Of a stretch of 61,578 nucleotides of DNA, positions 15,330 to 25,300 are shown in pieces. The stretch's first letter is position 1, and each line of letters starts with the position of its first letter. This DNA is from Paracoccus lutimaris (GTDB taxonomy: Bacteria > Pseudomonadota > Alphaproteobacteria > Rhodobacterales > Rhodobacteraceae): positions 1-61,578 of the forward strand of contig NZ_QPJL01000021.1 in assembly GCF_003337565.1 (NCBI RefSeq). Direction: 5' to 3'. The notes below the pieces were generated by a model. The model saw nothing but the letters and a program-made list of their open reading frames with translations, was not told the DNA's origin and did no database searches. Both the position numbers and the translations under genes were made by a program.

Positions 15330-16427
15330 TCAGGCGGCGTCGCGCAATGGCTCGGGCGGCTGCGCCTCATCGTCATCGGGCAGGCCCTCATGCGACAGCA
15401 GCACCGCAATTGGTCGCAACCACGGGATATGGGCGCAGACGATCATCGCGGCAACCATGATCGGGACCGCCAGAAAGGCCCCGGCAATGCCCCAGATCGC
15501 GCCCCAGAAAGCGAGCGACAGGATGATCCCGAAGGACGAGAGCCGCAGCGTCTGACCCAGCAGCAGCGGGTCCAGCACATTGCCGATGACGAAATGCACC
15601 AATGTGCAGGCGCCGCCGATCACCAGCGTCAAGGTCGGATCGCCGGTCTGGGCCAAGACCAGAACCACCGCGATCACGGTGGCGATGATCGAGCCGATGG
15701 TGGGAATGAAGTTCAGGATGAAGGTCAGCATGGCGACCGCGCCGGCAAGCTCCAGCCCGGCGATGCGGAAGATCACCCAGATCAGCAGGGCGGTGATCAG
15801 GCTGATGCCGGATTTCACCACCAGATAGCGGTTCACCCGCCGGGTGATCGACTGCACGATGCGCAGCACCCGCCCGGCGCGGACCGGATCGCCCAAGATG
15901 CGCTCGAGCTTGATCGGGAACCAGCCGCGTTCGGCAAACATGAAGGCGGTAAAGGTCACCGTCAGCACAGCGCCCGAAATCAGGTTCGAGGCCTGACTGG
16001 TGGCCGAGCGCATCCATCCGGCAAGGTTGATGCCGCTGAAAAACGCGCTCAGGCCCTCGCGGGTGCGGGGGCTGAAATCGGCGGTCAGCCGGGTCAGCAC
16101 CTCTTGCGCGCGGTCGGAATACAGGATCGCGGTCGAGACCACCTCGTTGACCTGTGTCACCACCGCCGTCGCCGCCCATAGAAGGCCAAAGGCAATGGCG
16201 ATCAGCGCCAGCGTCGTCGCAAGCCAGCTTGGCACCTTGAGCCGGGCAAAGGCGGAAATCGCATCGCTGGTCAGCGAAAAGATGATGATGGCAATGGCCA
16301 GACAGATCAGCATGAAGCGCGCCTGCACCAGCAGGAACAGGACCAGCGCAAAGGCGACGATCCCCAGAAATCCTGTCTGTAGCCGCTCGCGCAACTGCGA
16401 TTCGCCTGATTGCAAGGCTGTCCTCAT
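15330..16427 (-). CDS. AI-2E family (PerM-like) transporter
   Basis: 365 residues with eight predicted membrane helices. Two pairs lie near the N-terminus (TGFLGIVAFALVLFLLVQAR; LICLAIAIIIFSL). The family signature regions are NFIPTIGSIIATVIAVVLVL and VLDPLLLGQTLRLSS...LAFWGAIWGIAGAFLAVPI. The family exports diverse small molecules or ions; autoinducer-2 export is proved for only a few members, so the substrate is open. The gene follows gyrA in the same direction after 65 bases. A GC hairpin without T-tract lies between them, so partial read-through is possible. Confidence 0.88.
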   Translation of the reverse strand: MRTALQSGESQLRERLQTGFLGIVAFALVLFLLVQARFMLICLAIAIIIFSLTSDAISAFARLKVPSWLATTLALIAIAFGLLWAATAVVTQVNEVVSTAILYSDRAQEVLTRLTADFSPRTREGLSAFFSGINLAGWMRSATSQASNLISGAVLTVTFTAFMFAERGWFPIKLERILGDPVRAGRVLRIVQSITRRVNRYLVVKSGISLITALLIWVIFRIAGLELAGAVAMLTFILNFIPTIGSIIATVIAVVLVLAQTGDPTLTLVIGGACTLVHFVIGNVLDPLLLGQTLRLSSFGIILSLAFWGAIWGIAGAFLAVPIMVAAMIVCAHIPWLRPIAVLLSHEGLPDDDEAQPPEPLRDAA

Positions 16428-16491
16428 GCGGTTTCGCCGGTTCCCGCCGGGGCAGGGTGATGCCGCCCCGGTCAGGTGTCAGGCCCGGATA

Positions 16492-19251
16492 TCAGGCCTC
16501 TTCGCCCTCATCTTCGCCATTCTCGGCGATGCGCGCAACGGAAACCACGGTCTCATCCGCGCCGGTATTGAAGACCCGGACGCCGCCAGCCGTCCGCGAG
16601 CGGAAGCTGATCCCCTCGACCGGCACCCGGATCGACTGCCCGGTCGAAGTGGCCAGCATGATCTGGTCGTCGTGTTCGACGGGGAAGCTGGCGACCAGCG
16701 GCCCGCCGCGCATGGCCTTGTCCATGGCCATGACGCCCTGACCGCCGCGCCCGCGCACCGGATAGTCGTGGCTGGAACTGATCTTGCCGGCACCGCGCGC
16801 GGTGATGGTCAGGATCAGGTCCTCGGCCGCCGACATCTCGGCATAGCGTTCCTGGGTGATCGCGGCCTCGGCGACGTTTTCCTCGTCCTCGTCGGCCTCG
16901 GCGCCGTCATCCAGCGCGCCCTCGACGGCGCGGCGCATCTTCAGATAGGCGGCGCGCTCGGCCGGGTCGGCCTCGAAATGGCGGATGACCGACATGCTGA
17001 CCACGCGGCTGTCGCCGGCCAGACGGATGCCGCGCACGCCGGTGGAATCGCGGCCCTTGAAGACGCGCACATCGGTGGTCTGGAAGCGGATCGCCCGGCC
17101 GGAATCGGTGACCAGCATCACGTCATCGTTTTCGGTCGCCATGCGGGCGCCGATCAGCTCGACCCCTTCGGGCAGCTTCATGGCGATCTTGCCGTTGCGC
17201 ATGACATTGGCGAAATCCGACAGCGCGTTGCGGCGCACGTCGCCCTCGGAGGTGGCGAAGATCACCTGATAATCGTCCCATTCCGCCTGCGGCGCATCGA
17301 CCGGCATCAAGGCGGCGATGGAGACGCCCGGATCGATGGGCAGGATGTTGACGATGGCCTTGCCCTTGGCGGTGCGCCCGGCCAGCGGCAGGCGCCACGT
17401 CTTGAGCCGGTAGACCATGCCATCGGTGGTGAAGAACAAAAGTTCCGTATGGGTGTTGGCCACGAACAGCGTGGTGACGACGTCGTCTTCCTTGGTGGCC
17501 ATGCTGGAAAGGCCCTTGCCGCCGCGCCGCTGCGAGCGGAATTCGGCCAGCGCGGTGCGCTTGATATAGCCGCCCGAGGTGATGGTGACGACCATGTCCT
17601 CGCGCTCGATCAGGTCCTCGTCGTCCAGATCGCCGGCCCAGTCGGTGATCTCGGTCCGGCGCGGCACGGCGAACAGGGATTTCACCTCGCGCAGCTCATC
17701 GGCGATGATGCCCATGATCCGCTCGCGCGAGGCAAGGATCGCCAGATAGTCGCGGATGGAATCGGCCAGCGTCTTCAGCTCGTCGGTGACTTCCTTGACG
17801 CCCAGTTGCGTCAGGCGCTGCAGGCGCAGGTCCAGAATGGCCCGGGCCTGGGTTTCCGACAGGTTATAGGTGCCATCATCATTGACCGGATGCAGCGGAT
17901 CGTCGATCAGGCGCAGATATTCGACGATGTCATGGGCGGGCCAGCGCCGCGCCATCAGCCGTTCGCGCGCCTCGGCGGCATCGGCCGAGCTGCGGATCGT
18001 CGCCACCACCTCATCGACATTCGAGACCGCGACGGCAAGACCGCACAGCACATGCGCGCGTTCCCGGGCCTTGCGCAGTTCGTAAGCGGTGCGGCGGGCG
18101 ACGACCTCCTCGCGGAAGGTGATGAAATAGGTCAGGAAGTCGCGCAGCGTCAGCTGTTCGGGGCGGCCGCCGTTCAGTGCCAGCATATTGGCGCCGAAGC
18201 TGGTCTGCATGGGGGTAAAGCGGAACAGCTGGTTCAGCACCACCTCGGCGGTGGCGTCGCGCTTCAGCTCGATCACCACGCGGATGCCGACGCGGTCGGA
18301 TTCGTCCTGCACATGGGCGATGCCCTCGATGCGCTTTTCCTTGGCCAGTTCGGCGATCTTCTCGATCAGGCTGGCCTTGTTCACCTGATAGGGGATCTCG
18401 TCCAGAATGATCGCCTGACGCCCGGCGCGCAATTCCTCGATCCGGGTCTTGGCGCGGACGATGATGCTGCCGCGCCCCTCAAGATAGGCCTTGCGCGCGC
18501 CCGAGCGGCCAAGGATCAGCCCGCCGGTCGGAAAGTCGGGGGCGGGCACGATCTCAAGCAGGCGTTCGGTGGGCAGGTCGGGGTCATCGATCAGCGCCAG
18601 CGTGGCATCGATCACCTCGCCCAGATTGTGGGGCGGAATGTTGGTGGCCATGCCGACGGCGATGCCGCCTGCGCCATTGACCAGCATGTTGGGATAGCGC
18701 GCCGGCAGGACGGTCGGTTCGCGGTCCTTGCCGTCATAGTTGTCCTGGAAGGTGACGGTATCTTTCTCGATATCCATCAGCAGGTAATTGGCGGCCTTGG
18801 CCATGCGGACTTCGGTATAGCGCATGGCTGCCGCGCTATCCCCGTCCATGCTGCCGAAGTTCCCCTGACCGTCCAGCAGCGGCAGCGACATCGAGAAGCT
18901 TTGCGCCATCCGCACCAAGGCGTCATAGATCGCCGCGTCGCCATGGGGGTGGTATTTCCCCATCACGTCGCCGACCGGACGCGCCGATTTGCGATAGGGC
19001 TTGTCGAAGGTGTTGCCGGTCTCGTGCATGGCGAAGAGGATGCGCCGGTGCACGGGTTTCAGACCGTCGCGCAGATCGGGGATTGCGCGGCTGACGATCA
19101 CCGACATCGCATAGTCCAGATAGGACGAGCGCATCTCTTCGGAAATGTCGATCACCGGCCCGGCATGGGCCATCACGGCGCGTTCCGCAGTGCCGTTTCC
19201 GGCGCCGTTTTCCGTGCTGCCGTCATCGTCGTTCTCGGGGGTGTCAGCCAA
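16492..19251 (-). CDS. gyrA: DNA gyrase subunit A
   Basis: 919 residues: N-terminal breakage-reunion domain and C-terminal beta-pinwheel with the gyrase box (QRRGGKG, around residue 570). The active-site Tyr is Y145 in AAAMRYTE. It introduces negative supercoils with GyrB, which is not in this window. The first 30 residues form an acidic extension absent from E. coli. The quinolone-determining region reads [19 protein letters not shown]. The residue equivalent to E. coli Ser83 is Ala106, while Asp87 is conserved as D110. An acidic insertion ([12 protein letters not shown]) lies in the pinwheel. The gene reads away from dsbB in the same direction. Confidence 0.98.
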   Translation of the reverse strand: MADTPENDDDGSTENGAGNGTAERAVMAHAGPVIDISEEMRSSYLDYAMSVIVSRAIPDLRDGLKPVHRRILFAMHETGNTFDKPYRKSARPVGDVMGKYHPHGDAAIYDALVRMAQSFSMSLPLLDGQGNFGSMDGDSAAAMRYTEVRMAKAANYLLMDIEKDTVTFQDNYDGKDREPTVLPARYPNMLVNGAGGIAVGMATNIPPHNLGEVIDATLALIDDPDLPTERLLEIVPAPDFPTGGLILGRSGARKAYLEGRGSIIVRAKTRIEELRAGRQAIILDEIPYQVNKASLIEKIAELAKEKRIEGIAHVQDESDRVGIRVVIELKRDATAEVVLNQLFRFTPMQTSFGANMLALNGGRPEQLTLRDFLTYFITFREEVVARRTAYELRKARERAHVLCGLAVAVSNVDEVVATIRSSADAAEARERLMARRWPAHDIVEYLRLIDDPLHPVNDDGTYNLSETQARAILDLRLQRLTQLGVKEVTDELKTLADSIRDYLAILASRERIMGIIADELREVKSLFAVPRRTEITDWAGDLDDEDLIEREDMVVTITSGGYIKRTALAEFRSQRRGGKGLSSMATKEDDVVTTLFVANTHTELLFFTTDGMVYRLKTWRLPLAGRTAKGKAIVNILPIDPGVSIAALMPVDAPQAEWDDYQVIFATSEGDVRRNALSDFANVMRNGKIAMKLPEGVELIGARMATENDDVMLVTDSGRAIRFQTTDVRVFKGRDSTGVRGIRLAGDSRVVSMSVIRHFEADPAERAAYLKMRRAVEGALDDGAEADEDEENVAEAAITQERYAEMSAAEDLILTITARGAGKISSSHDYPVRGRGGQGVMAMDKAMRGGPLVASFPVEHDDQIMLATSTGQSIRVPVEGISFRSRTAGGVRVFNTGADETVVSVARIAENGEDEGEEA

Positions 19252-19355
19252 TGGGTCGCCTCAAGATTTTGTTGATCCGGGGTCTATCCCATACCAGCCG
19301 CGGGCGCAATCTTGACGCGCCGGTTTAGGGCTGTCCAAGGCCGGAAAATCCCGAT

Positions 19356-19862
19356 TCAGGCGATGCCCGAGGCCCGTTTGCGTCCGCGCAGCGCCGCCAG
19401 CCACAGCCCGCTGAGCCCCGCCGAGATCACCGCGTTCCAGCCGGCCATGGAAATGCCGAACAGGCTCCAGGCGATTTCGTCGCAGCGCACGACCGGCGCG
19501 GCCTCAAGCGCGGTCATCAGATCCTGCGTGGACATCTGCGCCAGCCCGGAGACCCCGCCCGAGCAATGCTGCGGCCCCAGCCACAGCTTCATCTCGACGC
19601 CCGCGTGATAGATCGCAAGCCCGGTCGCGGTCAGCGCCGCGATCACGCCCAGAAGCGCCAGCCAGCGGTTAAAGCCCAGCCGCCAGATCAGAAGGCCGAC
19701 GATGGCGGCCGCCAGATGCGGCCAGCGTTGCAGGATGCAGAGCTCGCATGGCGCATAGCCAAGGGCCTGAAATCCCAGCGCCGCGATCAGCAGCGCGGCC
19801 GAGCCGGCAGCGGCGGTCAGGGCGATCAGGCGGGGCGAGAAGCCGTCAGAATATCCGTTCAT
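19356..19862 (-). CDS. dsbB: Disulfide bond formation protein B
   Basis: 168 residues with four membrane helices. The first periplasmic loop carries C39-x-x-C42 in APCELCILQRWPH, and the second loop holds C100 (GPQHCSGG) and C127 (VVRCDE). These are the four cysteines that pass electrons from DsbA to ubiquinone. The QRWPH motif follows the first pair as in proteobacterial DsbB. It is an inner-membrane oxidase for periplasmic disulfide formation. It is transcribed in the same direction as gyrA and the DedA gene but with gaps of 60-100 bases. Confidence 0.93.
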   Translation of the reverse strand: MNGYSDGFSPRLIALTAAAGSAALLIAALGFQALGYAPCELCILQRWPHLAAAIVGLLIWRLGFNRWLALLGVIAALTATGLAIYHAGVEMKLWLGPQHCSGGVSGLAQMSTQDLMTALEAAPVVRCDEIAWSLFGISMAGWNAVISAGLSGLWLAALRGRKRASGIA

Positions 19863-19927
19863 GGCGACGGGTTAGGCCCGGTCGCGCGCGCGGGCAAGTG
19901 CCAATCGCGTGAACTCAAGGCGGCTTC

Positions 19928-20524
19928 TCAATGCGGTTTCCAGGTGATGACGCGATAGAGGTAAATCACCACCACGGTGACGACGACCAGTTTCGAGACC
20001 GGATCGACGTAATCGGCGACGCGGGCATAGTTTTCATGCAGCGCGAGGCCGGCGAATGTCAGCACCCCGGTCCAGAGCGCGCTGCCCGCCACGGTATAGG
20101 ACAGGAATTTCCACATCGGCATCCGCGCCAGCCCGGCCGGAACCGAAATCAGCGTGCGGATCGCCGGGATCATACGGCCAAAGAACACCGCCACCGCGCC
20201 ATGGCGCACGAACCACTGATGCGCTGCGTCGATATCGCCGGGCGACAGCGTCAGCCAGCGGCCGTGGCGGGCGGCAAAGCGTTTCAGGCGCTCTTCGCCG
20301 AACCACAGGCCGACATAATACCACATCAAGGTGCCGATGACCGAACCCAGCGTGCCGACGATCATGGTCAGGACCAGCGACATGCGCCCGCTGCCAGCCA
20401 GAAACCCGGCCAGCGGCATGATGACCTCGGAGGGGATCGGGGGAAAGACGTTCTCGGCCACCATCAGGACGAAGACGCCGAGATAGCCCCAGCTGTCGAT
20501 CGTCGCCACAACCCAGTCGAACAT
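19928..20524 (-). CDS. DedA family membrane protein
   Basis: 198 residues from ATG 20524 (MFDWVVATIDSWGYLGVFVL); a longer upstream frame is rejected because conservation starts here. It is a DedA/SNARE-associated (VTT) domain protein. Recognisable segments are ENVFPPIPSEVIMPLAGFLA, the G-rich GTLGSVIGTLMWYYVG, and FFGRMIPAIRTLISVPAGLA with the conserved R residues. DedA proteins act in lipid carrier or phospholipid recycling at the inner membrane and support envelope homeostasis. The exact lipid substrate of this paralogue is not deducible. It lies divergent from the metallopeptidase gene. Confidence 0.9.
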   Translation of the reverse strand: MFDWVVATIDSWGYLGVFVLMVAENVFPPIPSEVIMPLAGFLAGSGRMSLVLTMIVGTLGSVIGTLMWYYVGLWFGEERLKRFAARHGRWLTLSPGDIDAAHQWFVRHGAVAVFFGRMIPAIRTLISVPAGLARMPMWKFLSYTVAGSALWTGVLTFAGLALHENYARVADYVDPVSKLVVVTVVVIYLYRVITWKPH

Positions 20525-20669
20525 GAAAACACCCCTTGTCTTTCGGGTTAGGTCGCTGGCGCGGGCGGAACTGTCAAGCCCGCAGCGGCGTTGCAGCCCC
20601 TGCCGGATCGGGTAAGCTCTGAGCCGGAAAGAGTTTACCGGCCAGCGGACAGGCCGAGGAGGGTAACGC

Positions 20670-21515
20670 ATGGAATGGCGCGGCAGACGCGGAAGCAGGA
20701 ATGTCGAGGACCGGCGCGGCACGGGCGCGCGGGCAGGGGGCATGGGAATCGTCGGCGTTCTGGCGGTTCTGGCCGTGGGCTATTTCTTTGGCATCGACAT
20801 CTCGCCGATTGTCGGCGCGCTGGATCAGGGCGGCCAAAGCAGCGAGCCGCGCGAACTGACCGCCGAGGAACAGGAAATGGGCCAGTTCGTCAGCGTGGTT
20901 CTGGCCGATAACGAGGAGGTCTGGCACCGCGTCCTGCCCCAGCAGGCCGGTGTCGATTACCGCGAGCCGTCGCTGGTGATGTTCTCGGGCATGGTGAACT
21001 CGGCCTGCGGCACGGCGCAATCGGCGATGGGTCCCTTCTATTGCCCCAATGACCAGAAGGTCTATCTGGACACCGACTTCTTCCGCACCATGAGCCAGCG
21101 CATGGGCGCCAAGGGCGATTTCGCCTATGCCTATGTGATCGCGCATGAGGTGGGCCACCATGTCCAGAACCTCTTGGGGATCCTTGAACAAAGCATGGCG
21201 GTGCGGCAGCACTCGGGCGAGGCGCAGGCCAACCGCATCTCGGTCCTGACCGAATTGCAGGCCGATTGCTTTGCCGGCATCTGGGCGCGTCAGGCCAATG
21301 AGCAGTTCGGCTCGTTGGAGCCCGGCGATGTCGAAGAGGCGATCGGCGCCGCCGAGGCGGTGGGCGATGACACGCTGATGGCCAATGCCGGCCGCGCGGT
21401 GGTGCCCGACGCCTTTACCCATGGCTCGTCCGAGCAGCGCATGGAGTGGTTCCAGCGCGGCTTCCAGTCGGGCCAGATGGGACAATGCGACACGTTCAAG
21501 GCGGCGGGGATGTAA
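20670..21515 (+). CDS. Neutral zinc metallopeptidase (YpfJ/KPN_02809 family)
   Basis: 281 residues, preceded by GAGGAGGG about 8 bases before ATG 20670. A basic N-terminus (MEWRGRRGSRNVEDRRG) leads into one membrane helix (GIVGVLAVLAVGYFFGIDI, about 26-44). The periplasmic domain carries the zinc site HEVGHH (159-164) and a downstream LQADCFAG motif supplying the third ligand. Cys residues at SACGTAQ and FYCPN are conserved in the family. It is probably a membrane-anchored periplasmic peptidase; physiological substrates are unknown. Confidence 0.9.
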   Translation: MEWRGRRGSRNVEDRRGTGARAGGMGIVGVLAVLAVGYFFGIDISPIVGALDQGGQSSEPRELTAEEQEMGQFVSVVLADNEEVWHRVLPQQAGVDYREPSLVMFSGMVNSACGTAQSAMGPFYCPNDQKVYLDTDFFRTMSQRMGAKGDFAYAYVIAHEVGHHVQNLLGILEQSMAVRQHSGEAQANRISVLTELQADCFAGIWARQANEQFGSLEPGDVEEAIGAAEAVGDDTLMANAGRAVVPDAFTHGSSEQRMEWFQRGFQSGQMGQCDTFKAAGM

Positions 21516-21562
21516 GCTCCGCCAGCGCCAAGACGGCCGGGCTGTGCGCCCGGCCCCTTGAC

Positions 21563-21934
21563 TTAGCGGCCCTGAACGACGGCAAGCACCTTGCGAGAGA
21601 TATCGCCGCGCCCGGCGGCGTTCAGATCCGCCGCAGTCAGGCGTCCGGACTCGATGGCGCTGATGATGCGATTGCAGAATACTGCAGGCATCTGTGCCGG
21701 TGTCACCCCCACCAGAGTCGCCATATTGTTGCGCTCCCGCTCTGGTTTCATCCGGATACCGGCGCGGCAGTTGTTGAGCAGATCTTGCCGCCGGGCGGGA
21801 TCCGTGGCGACGATCCGGCGCCCGGCATTCAGGTCGGACTGTGTCAGGTCGCCGGGGCGGCGGGTGCCCTGGGGCTCGCAAGCCGCCAGCAGGCCAGTGG
21901 CGGCAATCGCCAGAACAAAGGGAAGAATGCGCAT
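21563..21934 (-). CDS. Small lipoprotein
   Basis: 123 residues from ATG 21934. The signal peptide is MRILPFVLAIAATGLLAAC, with lipobox LAAC and lipidated C19; starting at 21961 would put nine extra residues before the signal. The mature part is hydrophilic (TQSDLNAGRRIVATDPARRQ; MPAVFCNRIISAIESGRL). It includes two further Cys that could form a disulfide (NNCRAG and VFCNRI). No characterised family is recognised. Similar short lipoproteins occur in Rhodobacterales. It is convergent with the metallopeptidase gene. Confidence 0.7.
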   Translation of the reverse strand: MRILPFVLAIAATGLLAACEPQGTRRPGDLTQSDLNAGRRIVATDPARRQDLLNNCRAGIRMKPERERNNMATLVGVTPAQMPAVFCNRIISAIESGRLTAADLNAAGRGDISRKVLAVVQGR

Positions 21935-22029
21935 CGTGAACAGGTCTCTGGTGGTTGTCATGTCACGCGAACGTGACCGGGGTTCGGGAAAAATGCAACG
22001 GCCAAGCGGGGCTGCGACGTGATGTCCCG

Positions 22030-22218
22030 TCAGGGCCGCGGCAGGTGCATGCCGCGCGGCCGATCCATCTGCGCCCAGTCGGGGATCAGGCCGAAATGTT
22101 CAAGCCCCTTCAATGCCAGCCCCAGCGCGATGATCGCCAGCACCAGATTGACCATGCGCGGGCTGGGCGGATTTCTGGCCCAGCGGGATGCGCGGATCAG
22201 CCAGTTTAGGTTGTTCAT
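22030..22218 (-). CDS. Small conserved membrane protein
   Basis: 62 residues with one membrane helix (MVNLVLAIIALGLALKGLEH, about 22-41) flanked by basic RASRWARNPP and ending in a Pro/Arg-rich tail. It resembles a short protein family I associate with Rhodobacterales genomes, function unknown. It is divergent from the COQ10/RatA gene with only about 50 bases between. Confidence 0.6.
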   Translation of the reverse strand: MNNLNWLIRASRWARNPPSPRMVNLVLAIIALGLALKGLEHFGLIPDWAQMDRPRGMHLPRP

Positions 22219-22270
22219 CTGCCCCGTCCTTTGCTAGTTCTGCCCAAATCGAAATGCCCGGAACCACCCC

Positions 22271-22726
22271 TTGCCCCAGCACAAAGACAGCCGCATCCTG
22301 CCCTATACCGCCGACCAGATGTATGCGCTGGTGGCCGATATCGAAAGATACCCCGAGTTCCTGCCCTGGAACACCGCCGCCCGCATCCGCTCGCGCCGCC
22401 CCGGCCCGGATGGTGGCGAGTTGGTCGAGGCCGATCTGGTCATCAGCTTCAAGGTCTTTCGCGAACGCTTTGGCAGCCGGGTGACGCTGTGGCCCGCTGA
22501 CAGGCGCATCGACACGGAATATCTGGACGGGCCGTTCAAGTATCTCAAAAGCGGCTGGAGCTTTGCCGACCTGCCGCATGGCAGCTGCAAGGTCGATTTC
22601 TTCGTCGATTTCGAGTTTCGCAACGCCATCCTTGGCAAGGTCATCGGCGTCGTCTTCGGCGAGGCCATGTCGCGCATTGTCCGCGCCTTCGAGGACCGCG
22701 CCCGCGCGCTTTACGGCGCGCGCTAG
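22271..22726 (+). CDS. COQ10/RatA-like START-domain protein
   Basis: 151 residues with a probable TTG start at 22271; no in-frame ATG lies before conserved sequence. It has the polyketide cyclase/START fold seen in Coq10. Matching segments are TADQMYALVADIERYPEFLP, ADLVISFKVFRERFGS, then YLDGPFKYLKSGWSF and VDFFVDFEFRNAILGKVIG. In alphaproteobacteria and mitochondria the likely role is binding ubiquinone or an intermediate for respiration. Homologues in E. coli were named RatA as a proposed ribosome-association toxin. The toxin label is not supported by any partner antitoxin here. Confidence 0.88.
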   Translation: MPQHKDSRILPYTADQMYALVADIERYPEFLPWNTAARIRSRRPGPDGGELVEADLVISFKVFRERFGSRVTLWPADRRIDTEYLDGPFKYLKSGWSFADLPHGSCKVDFFVDFEFRNAILGKVIGVVFGEAMSRIVRAFEDRARALYGAR

Positions 22727-23030
22727 ATCGCTCCGGCCGTCCCACCGCACCCCAGCAGGTCAGCCCATCAAGTCGGCAAGGTTGCCCCAATCCCATGGCT
22801 AGCTGTTGCAAGGCGCGGGCAGATCGGGCGGAATAAGGGCAGGAGCCGGGCAGATCGCCGAGTCGCCCGGTGAAACACAGGGAGAATTTTCGGAAAATCC
22901 ATTGAATCCAGAGCGTCGCAGCCGGAACTTCGATCTCTTGAAGCCGGGCGGGCCTTTCGGCATCAGCGCCGGGGCCGTGCAAGGGGGGCCGCAGGCGCGA
23001 CGCCTGACCAGTAAACAGGGAGGTTTTGCC
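22727..23030. other. Upstream region of the amino-acid permease
   Basis: About 300 bases without a convincing gene. An open frame runs from 22806 into the permease but its extra 75 residues look non-conserved. I see GC-rich inverted segments but no riboswitch I can name. A ribosome-binding site CAGGGAGG lies at 23016-23023. Confidence 0.4.
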
Positions 23031-24284
23031 ATGACCGACACGATCTCGACCGCGACCGGACGCCTTGGCTGGACGCGCTATGACACGACATGGATGCTGA
23101 GCCTGTTCGGCACGGCGGTGGGGGCGGGGATCCTGTTCCTGCCGATCAATGCCGGGATCGGCGGCTTCTGGCCTCTGGTCGTCATGGCGCTGCTGATCGG
23201 GCCGATGACCTACCTGTCGCATCGGGGCCTTGCACGCTTTGTCTGTTCGGGCAGCCGCCCCGACGCCGACATCACCGAGGTGGTGGCCGAGCATTTCGGC
23301 GCCGGCGCCGGCAAGTTCATCACGCTGCTGTATTTCCTGGCCATCTATCCGATCGTGCTGATCTATGGCGTCGGCATCACCAATACCGTCGGCAGCTTCA
23401 TGGAAAACCAGCTTGGCATGACGGCGCCGCCGCGCTGGATCCTGTCGGGCCTGCTGATCGCCGGCATGATGGCGGTGATGATGGCTGGCGAGCGGGTGAT
23501 GCTGGTCTGCACGCAATGGCTGGTCTATCCGCTGGTCGCGATCCTGATCTTTGTCTCGATCTATCTGATCCCGGACTGGAATCTGGCCGCCGTCAGCGAG
23601 GTCACGCCGATGGGCACGGCGCTGAAAACCATCTGGCTGACCCTGCCGGTGCTGGTTTTCTCGTTCAACCACAGCCCGGCGATCTCGCAATTCGCGGTGG
23701 CGATGCGGGGCGAATACGGCGCGGATGGCTCGGCCAAGGCGGACCTGATCCTGCGCAATACCGCCGCCATGCTGGTCGGTTTCGTGATGCTGTTCGTGTT
23801 TTCCTGCGTGCTGGCGCTGTCGCCGGCGCAACTGGCCGAGGCCAAGGCCCAGAACCTGCCGGTGCTGTCCTATTTGGCCAATGTCCATGGCAGCGCCTTC
23901 ATCAGCTATTTCGGCCCGATCGTGGCCTTTGTCGCCATCGTCTCGTCGTTTTTCGGCCATTACATGGGCGCGGCCGAGGGGCTGAAAGGCATCCTGCGCG
24001 GCGCCGGCATCGGCCATGGCGAGCAGGGCGAACGCGGGCTGGGGATCGGGGTGGCGCTGTTCATCTTTTTCAGCACCTGGGCGGTGGCGGTGATGAACCC
24101 CTCGATCCTCGGGCTGATCGAGACGCTGGCCGGACCGGTCATCGCCGCGATCCTCTATCTGATGCCGATGTATGCGATCCACAAGGTCCCGGCGCTGGCG
24201 CGCTATCGGGGCGCGGCCTCGAATATCTTCGTGACCATCGCCGGCCTGACCGCGATGAGCGCGATCCTTTACGGGCTGTTCTGA
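23031..24284 (+). CDS. HAAAP-family serine/threonine-type permease (SdaC/TdcC-like)
   Basis: 417 residues from ATG 23031, chosen because of the AGGGAGG site 8 bases upstream. It has eleven predicted membrane helices. The first helix contains [20 protein letters not shown], the substrate/sodium-site signature of hydroxy/aromatic amino-acid permeases. [18 protein letters not shown] is another HAAAP hallmark. It probably imports serine or threonine with protons; the specificity is inferred from resemblance to SdaC rather than to aromatic permeases. It stands alone between the COQ10-like gene and an M48 peptidase. Confidence 0.88.
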   Translation: MTDTISTATGRLGWTRYDTTWMLSLFGTAVGAGILFLPINAGIGGFWPLVVMALLIGPMTYLSHRGLARFVCSGSRPDADITEVVAEHFGAGAGKFITLLYFLAIYPIVLIYGVGITNTVGSFMENQLGMTAPPRWILSGLLIAGMMAVMMAGERVMLVCTQWLVYPLVAILIFVSIYLIPDWNLAAVSEVTPMGTALKTIWLTLPVLVFSFNHSPAISQFAVAMRGEYGADGSAKADLILRNTAAMLVGFVMLFVFSCVLALSPAQLAEAKAQNLPVLSYLANVHGSAFISYFGPIVAFVAIVSSFFGHYMGAAEGLKGILRGAGIGHGEQGERGLGIGVALFIFFSTWAVAVMNPSILGLIETLAGPVIAAILYLMPMYAIHKVPALARYRGAASNIFVTIAGLTAMSAILYGLF

Positions 24285-24427
24285 GGCCCGCCACGGCAAA
24301 GATCCGCCCGTCACCCCGGTGGCGGGCGGATTGACGTTGGGGCAGGCTTGTCCGGTGCCCGGCCTGCGGCTATCGCGCCGCAGGGCCACCGCCCCTTTCC
24401 CCGCCAGCGTTTTTCACGAGGTTCCCG

Positions 24428-25294
24428 ATGTGCGCGCATGACCCCCGTCCGCAGGATTTCACCCGCTATCGTCACCGCTGGGAAATGCCGCTGATCTGGC
24501 TTTGCGCATTGATCACCATTGCCGCCGTGATCCTTGGCCTTGGCATCTTTGCCGTCGATGAGGGCACGGCGCTGAACGATGCGTTGGGCCAAGAGGACGC
24601 GAGCCTGCTGCGCGGCATCTCGGAGACCGCGTTCCTGATCCTGTTCGCGCCGATCGGGCTTTATATCTATCGTTTCTACCTTGCGGCGCAGTCGCGGGCG
24701 AACGGCATTCTGGTGGGCGAACGCCAGTTCCCCGAGCTGTTCACCATGTATCAGGAAATCGGGCGGCGGCTGGAAATGCCGAAGCTGCCCCGGCTTTACG
24801 TCGTGAACGGCAATGGCGTGGTGAATGCCTTCGCGCTGGAATGCAACCGGCGCTACAATTACGTCGTCATCCATGCCGAGATCGCCATGCTGTTGCCGAC
24901 CGCGCCCGATGTCGTGGAGTTCGTGCTGGCGCATGAGCTGGGCCACCACAAGCTGCGCCATGTCTCGCTGTGGCGGGCGGTGATCGGGATCCTGCCCGGC
25001 TTTACCGTCCTGTTGGGGCTGGCGACGACGCGGGCGCAGGAATATTCGGCCGACCGCATCGCGCTGGCGGTCTGTCCCGGCTCGGCCCGGGCCACCCGCC
25101 TGCTGGCGGTGGGGCCGTGGATGGAAAGCGGCGTCAATGCCGACGCGTGGCTCGAGCAATGCAATGCCGAACATCGCGAGCTTTGGGTCCGCGTCACGCA
25201 GGCCATGTCCAGCCACGCGGTCATGGTCAAGCGCTACAAGGCCCTGCGCGAGATCGAGCGCGACGGCTTCTCGGCCCAGGGCGAGATGTTCTGA
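24428..25294 (+). CDS. M48-family membrane zinc metallopeptidase
   Basis: 288 residues. Two N-terminal membrane helices (IWLCALITIAAVILGLGIF; AFLILFAPIGLYIYRFYL) are followed by the catalytic domain with HELGHH (169-174) and the downstream acid in EYSADRIAL. This is the HtpX/Ste24-like fold with its active site at the cytoplasmic face. HtpX-type enzymes take part in quality control of membrane proteins. The protein differs from canonical HtpX in lacking the GNV-type N-terminus, so it is left without a gene symbol. The Cys-bearing N-terminus (MCAHD) is not a lipobox. Confidence 0.88.
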   Translation: MCAHDPRPQDFTRYRHRWEMPLIWLCALITIAAVILGLGIFAVDEGTALNDALGQEDASLLRGISETAFLILFAPIGLYIYRFYLAAQSRANGILVGERQFPELFTMYQEIGRRLEMPKLPRLYVVNGNGVVNAFALECNRRYNYVVIHAEIAMLLPTAPDVVEFVLAHELGHHKLRHVSLWRAVIGILPGFTVLLGLATTRAQEYSADRIALAVCPGSARATRLLAVGPWMESGVNADAWLEQCNAEHRELWVRVTQAMSSHAVMVKRYKALREIERDGFSAQGEMF

Positions 25295-25300
25295 GGCGCC

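Noticed and set aside
16447..16471. Terminator between gyrA and the AI-2E transporter gene
   Set aside because: A 7-bp GC hairpin is present but no T-tract follows on the minus strand, so it was not listed as a terminator.
16000..19275. Very long open frame (about 1090 codons) opposite gyrA
   Set aside because: It mirrors gyrA codon by codon in a G+C-rich genome and encodes a His/Gly/Asp-rich low-complexity product, the usual antisense shadow.
22271..22726. RatA toxin of a toxin-antitoxin pair
   Set aside because: The protein matches COQ10-like START domains and no antitoxin-like gene is adjacent.
22727..23030. Riboswitch upstream of the serine/threonine-type permease
   Set aside because: I looked for glycine-riboswitch-like features and other named motifs in the 300-base leader and could not align any.
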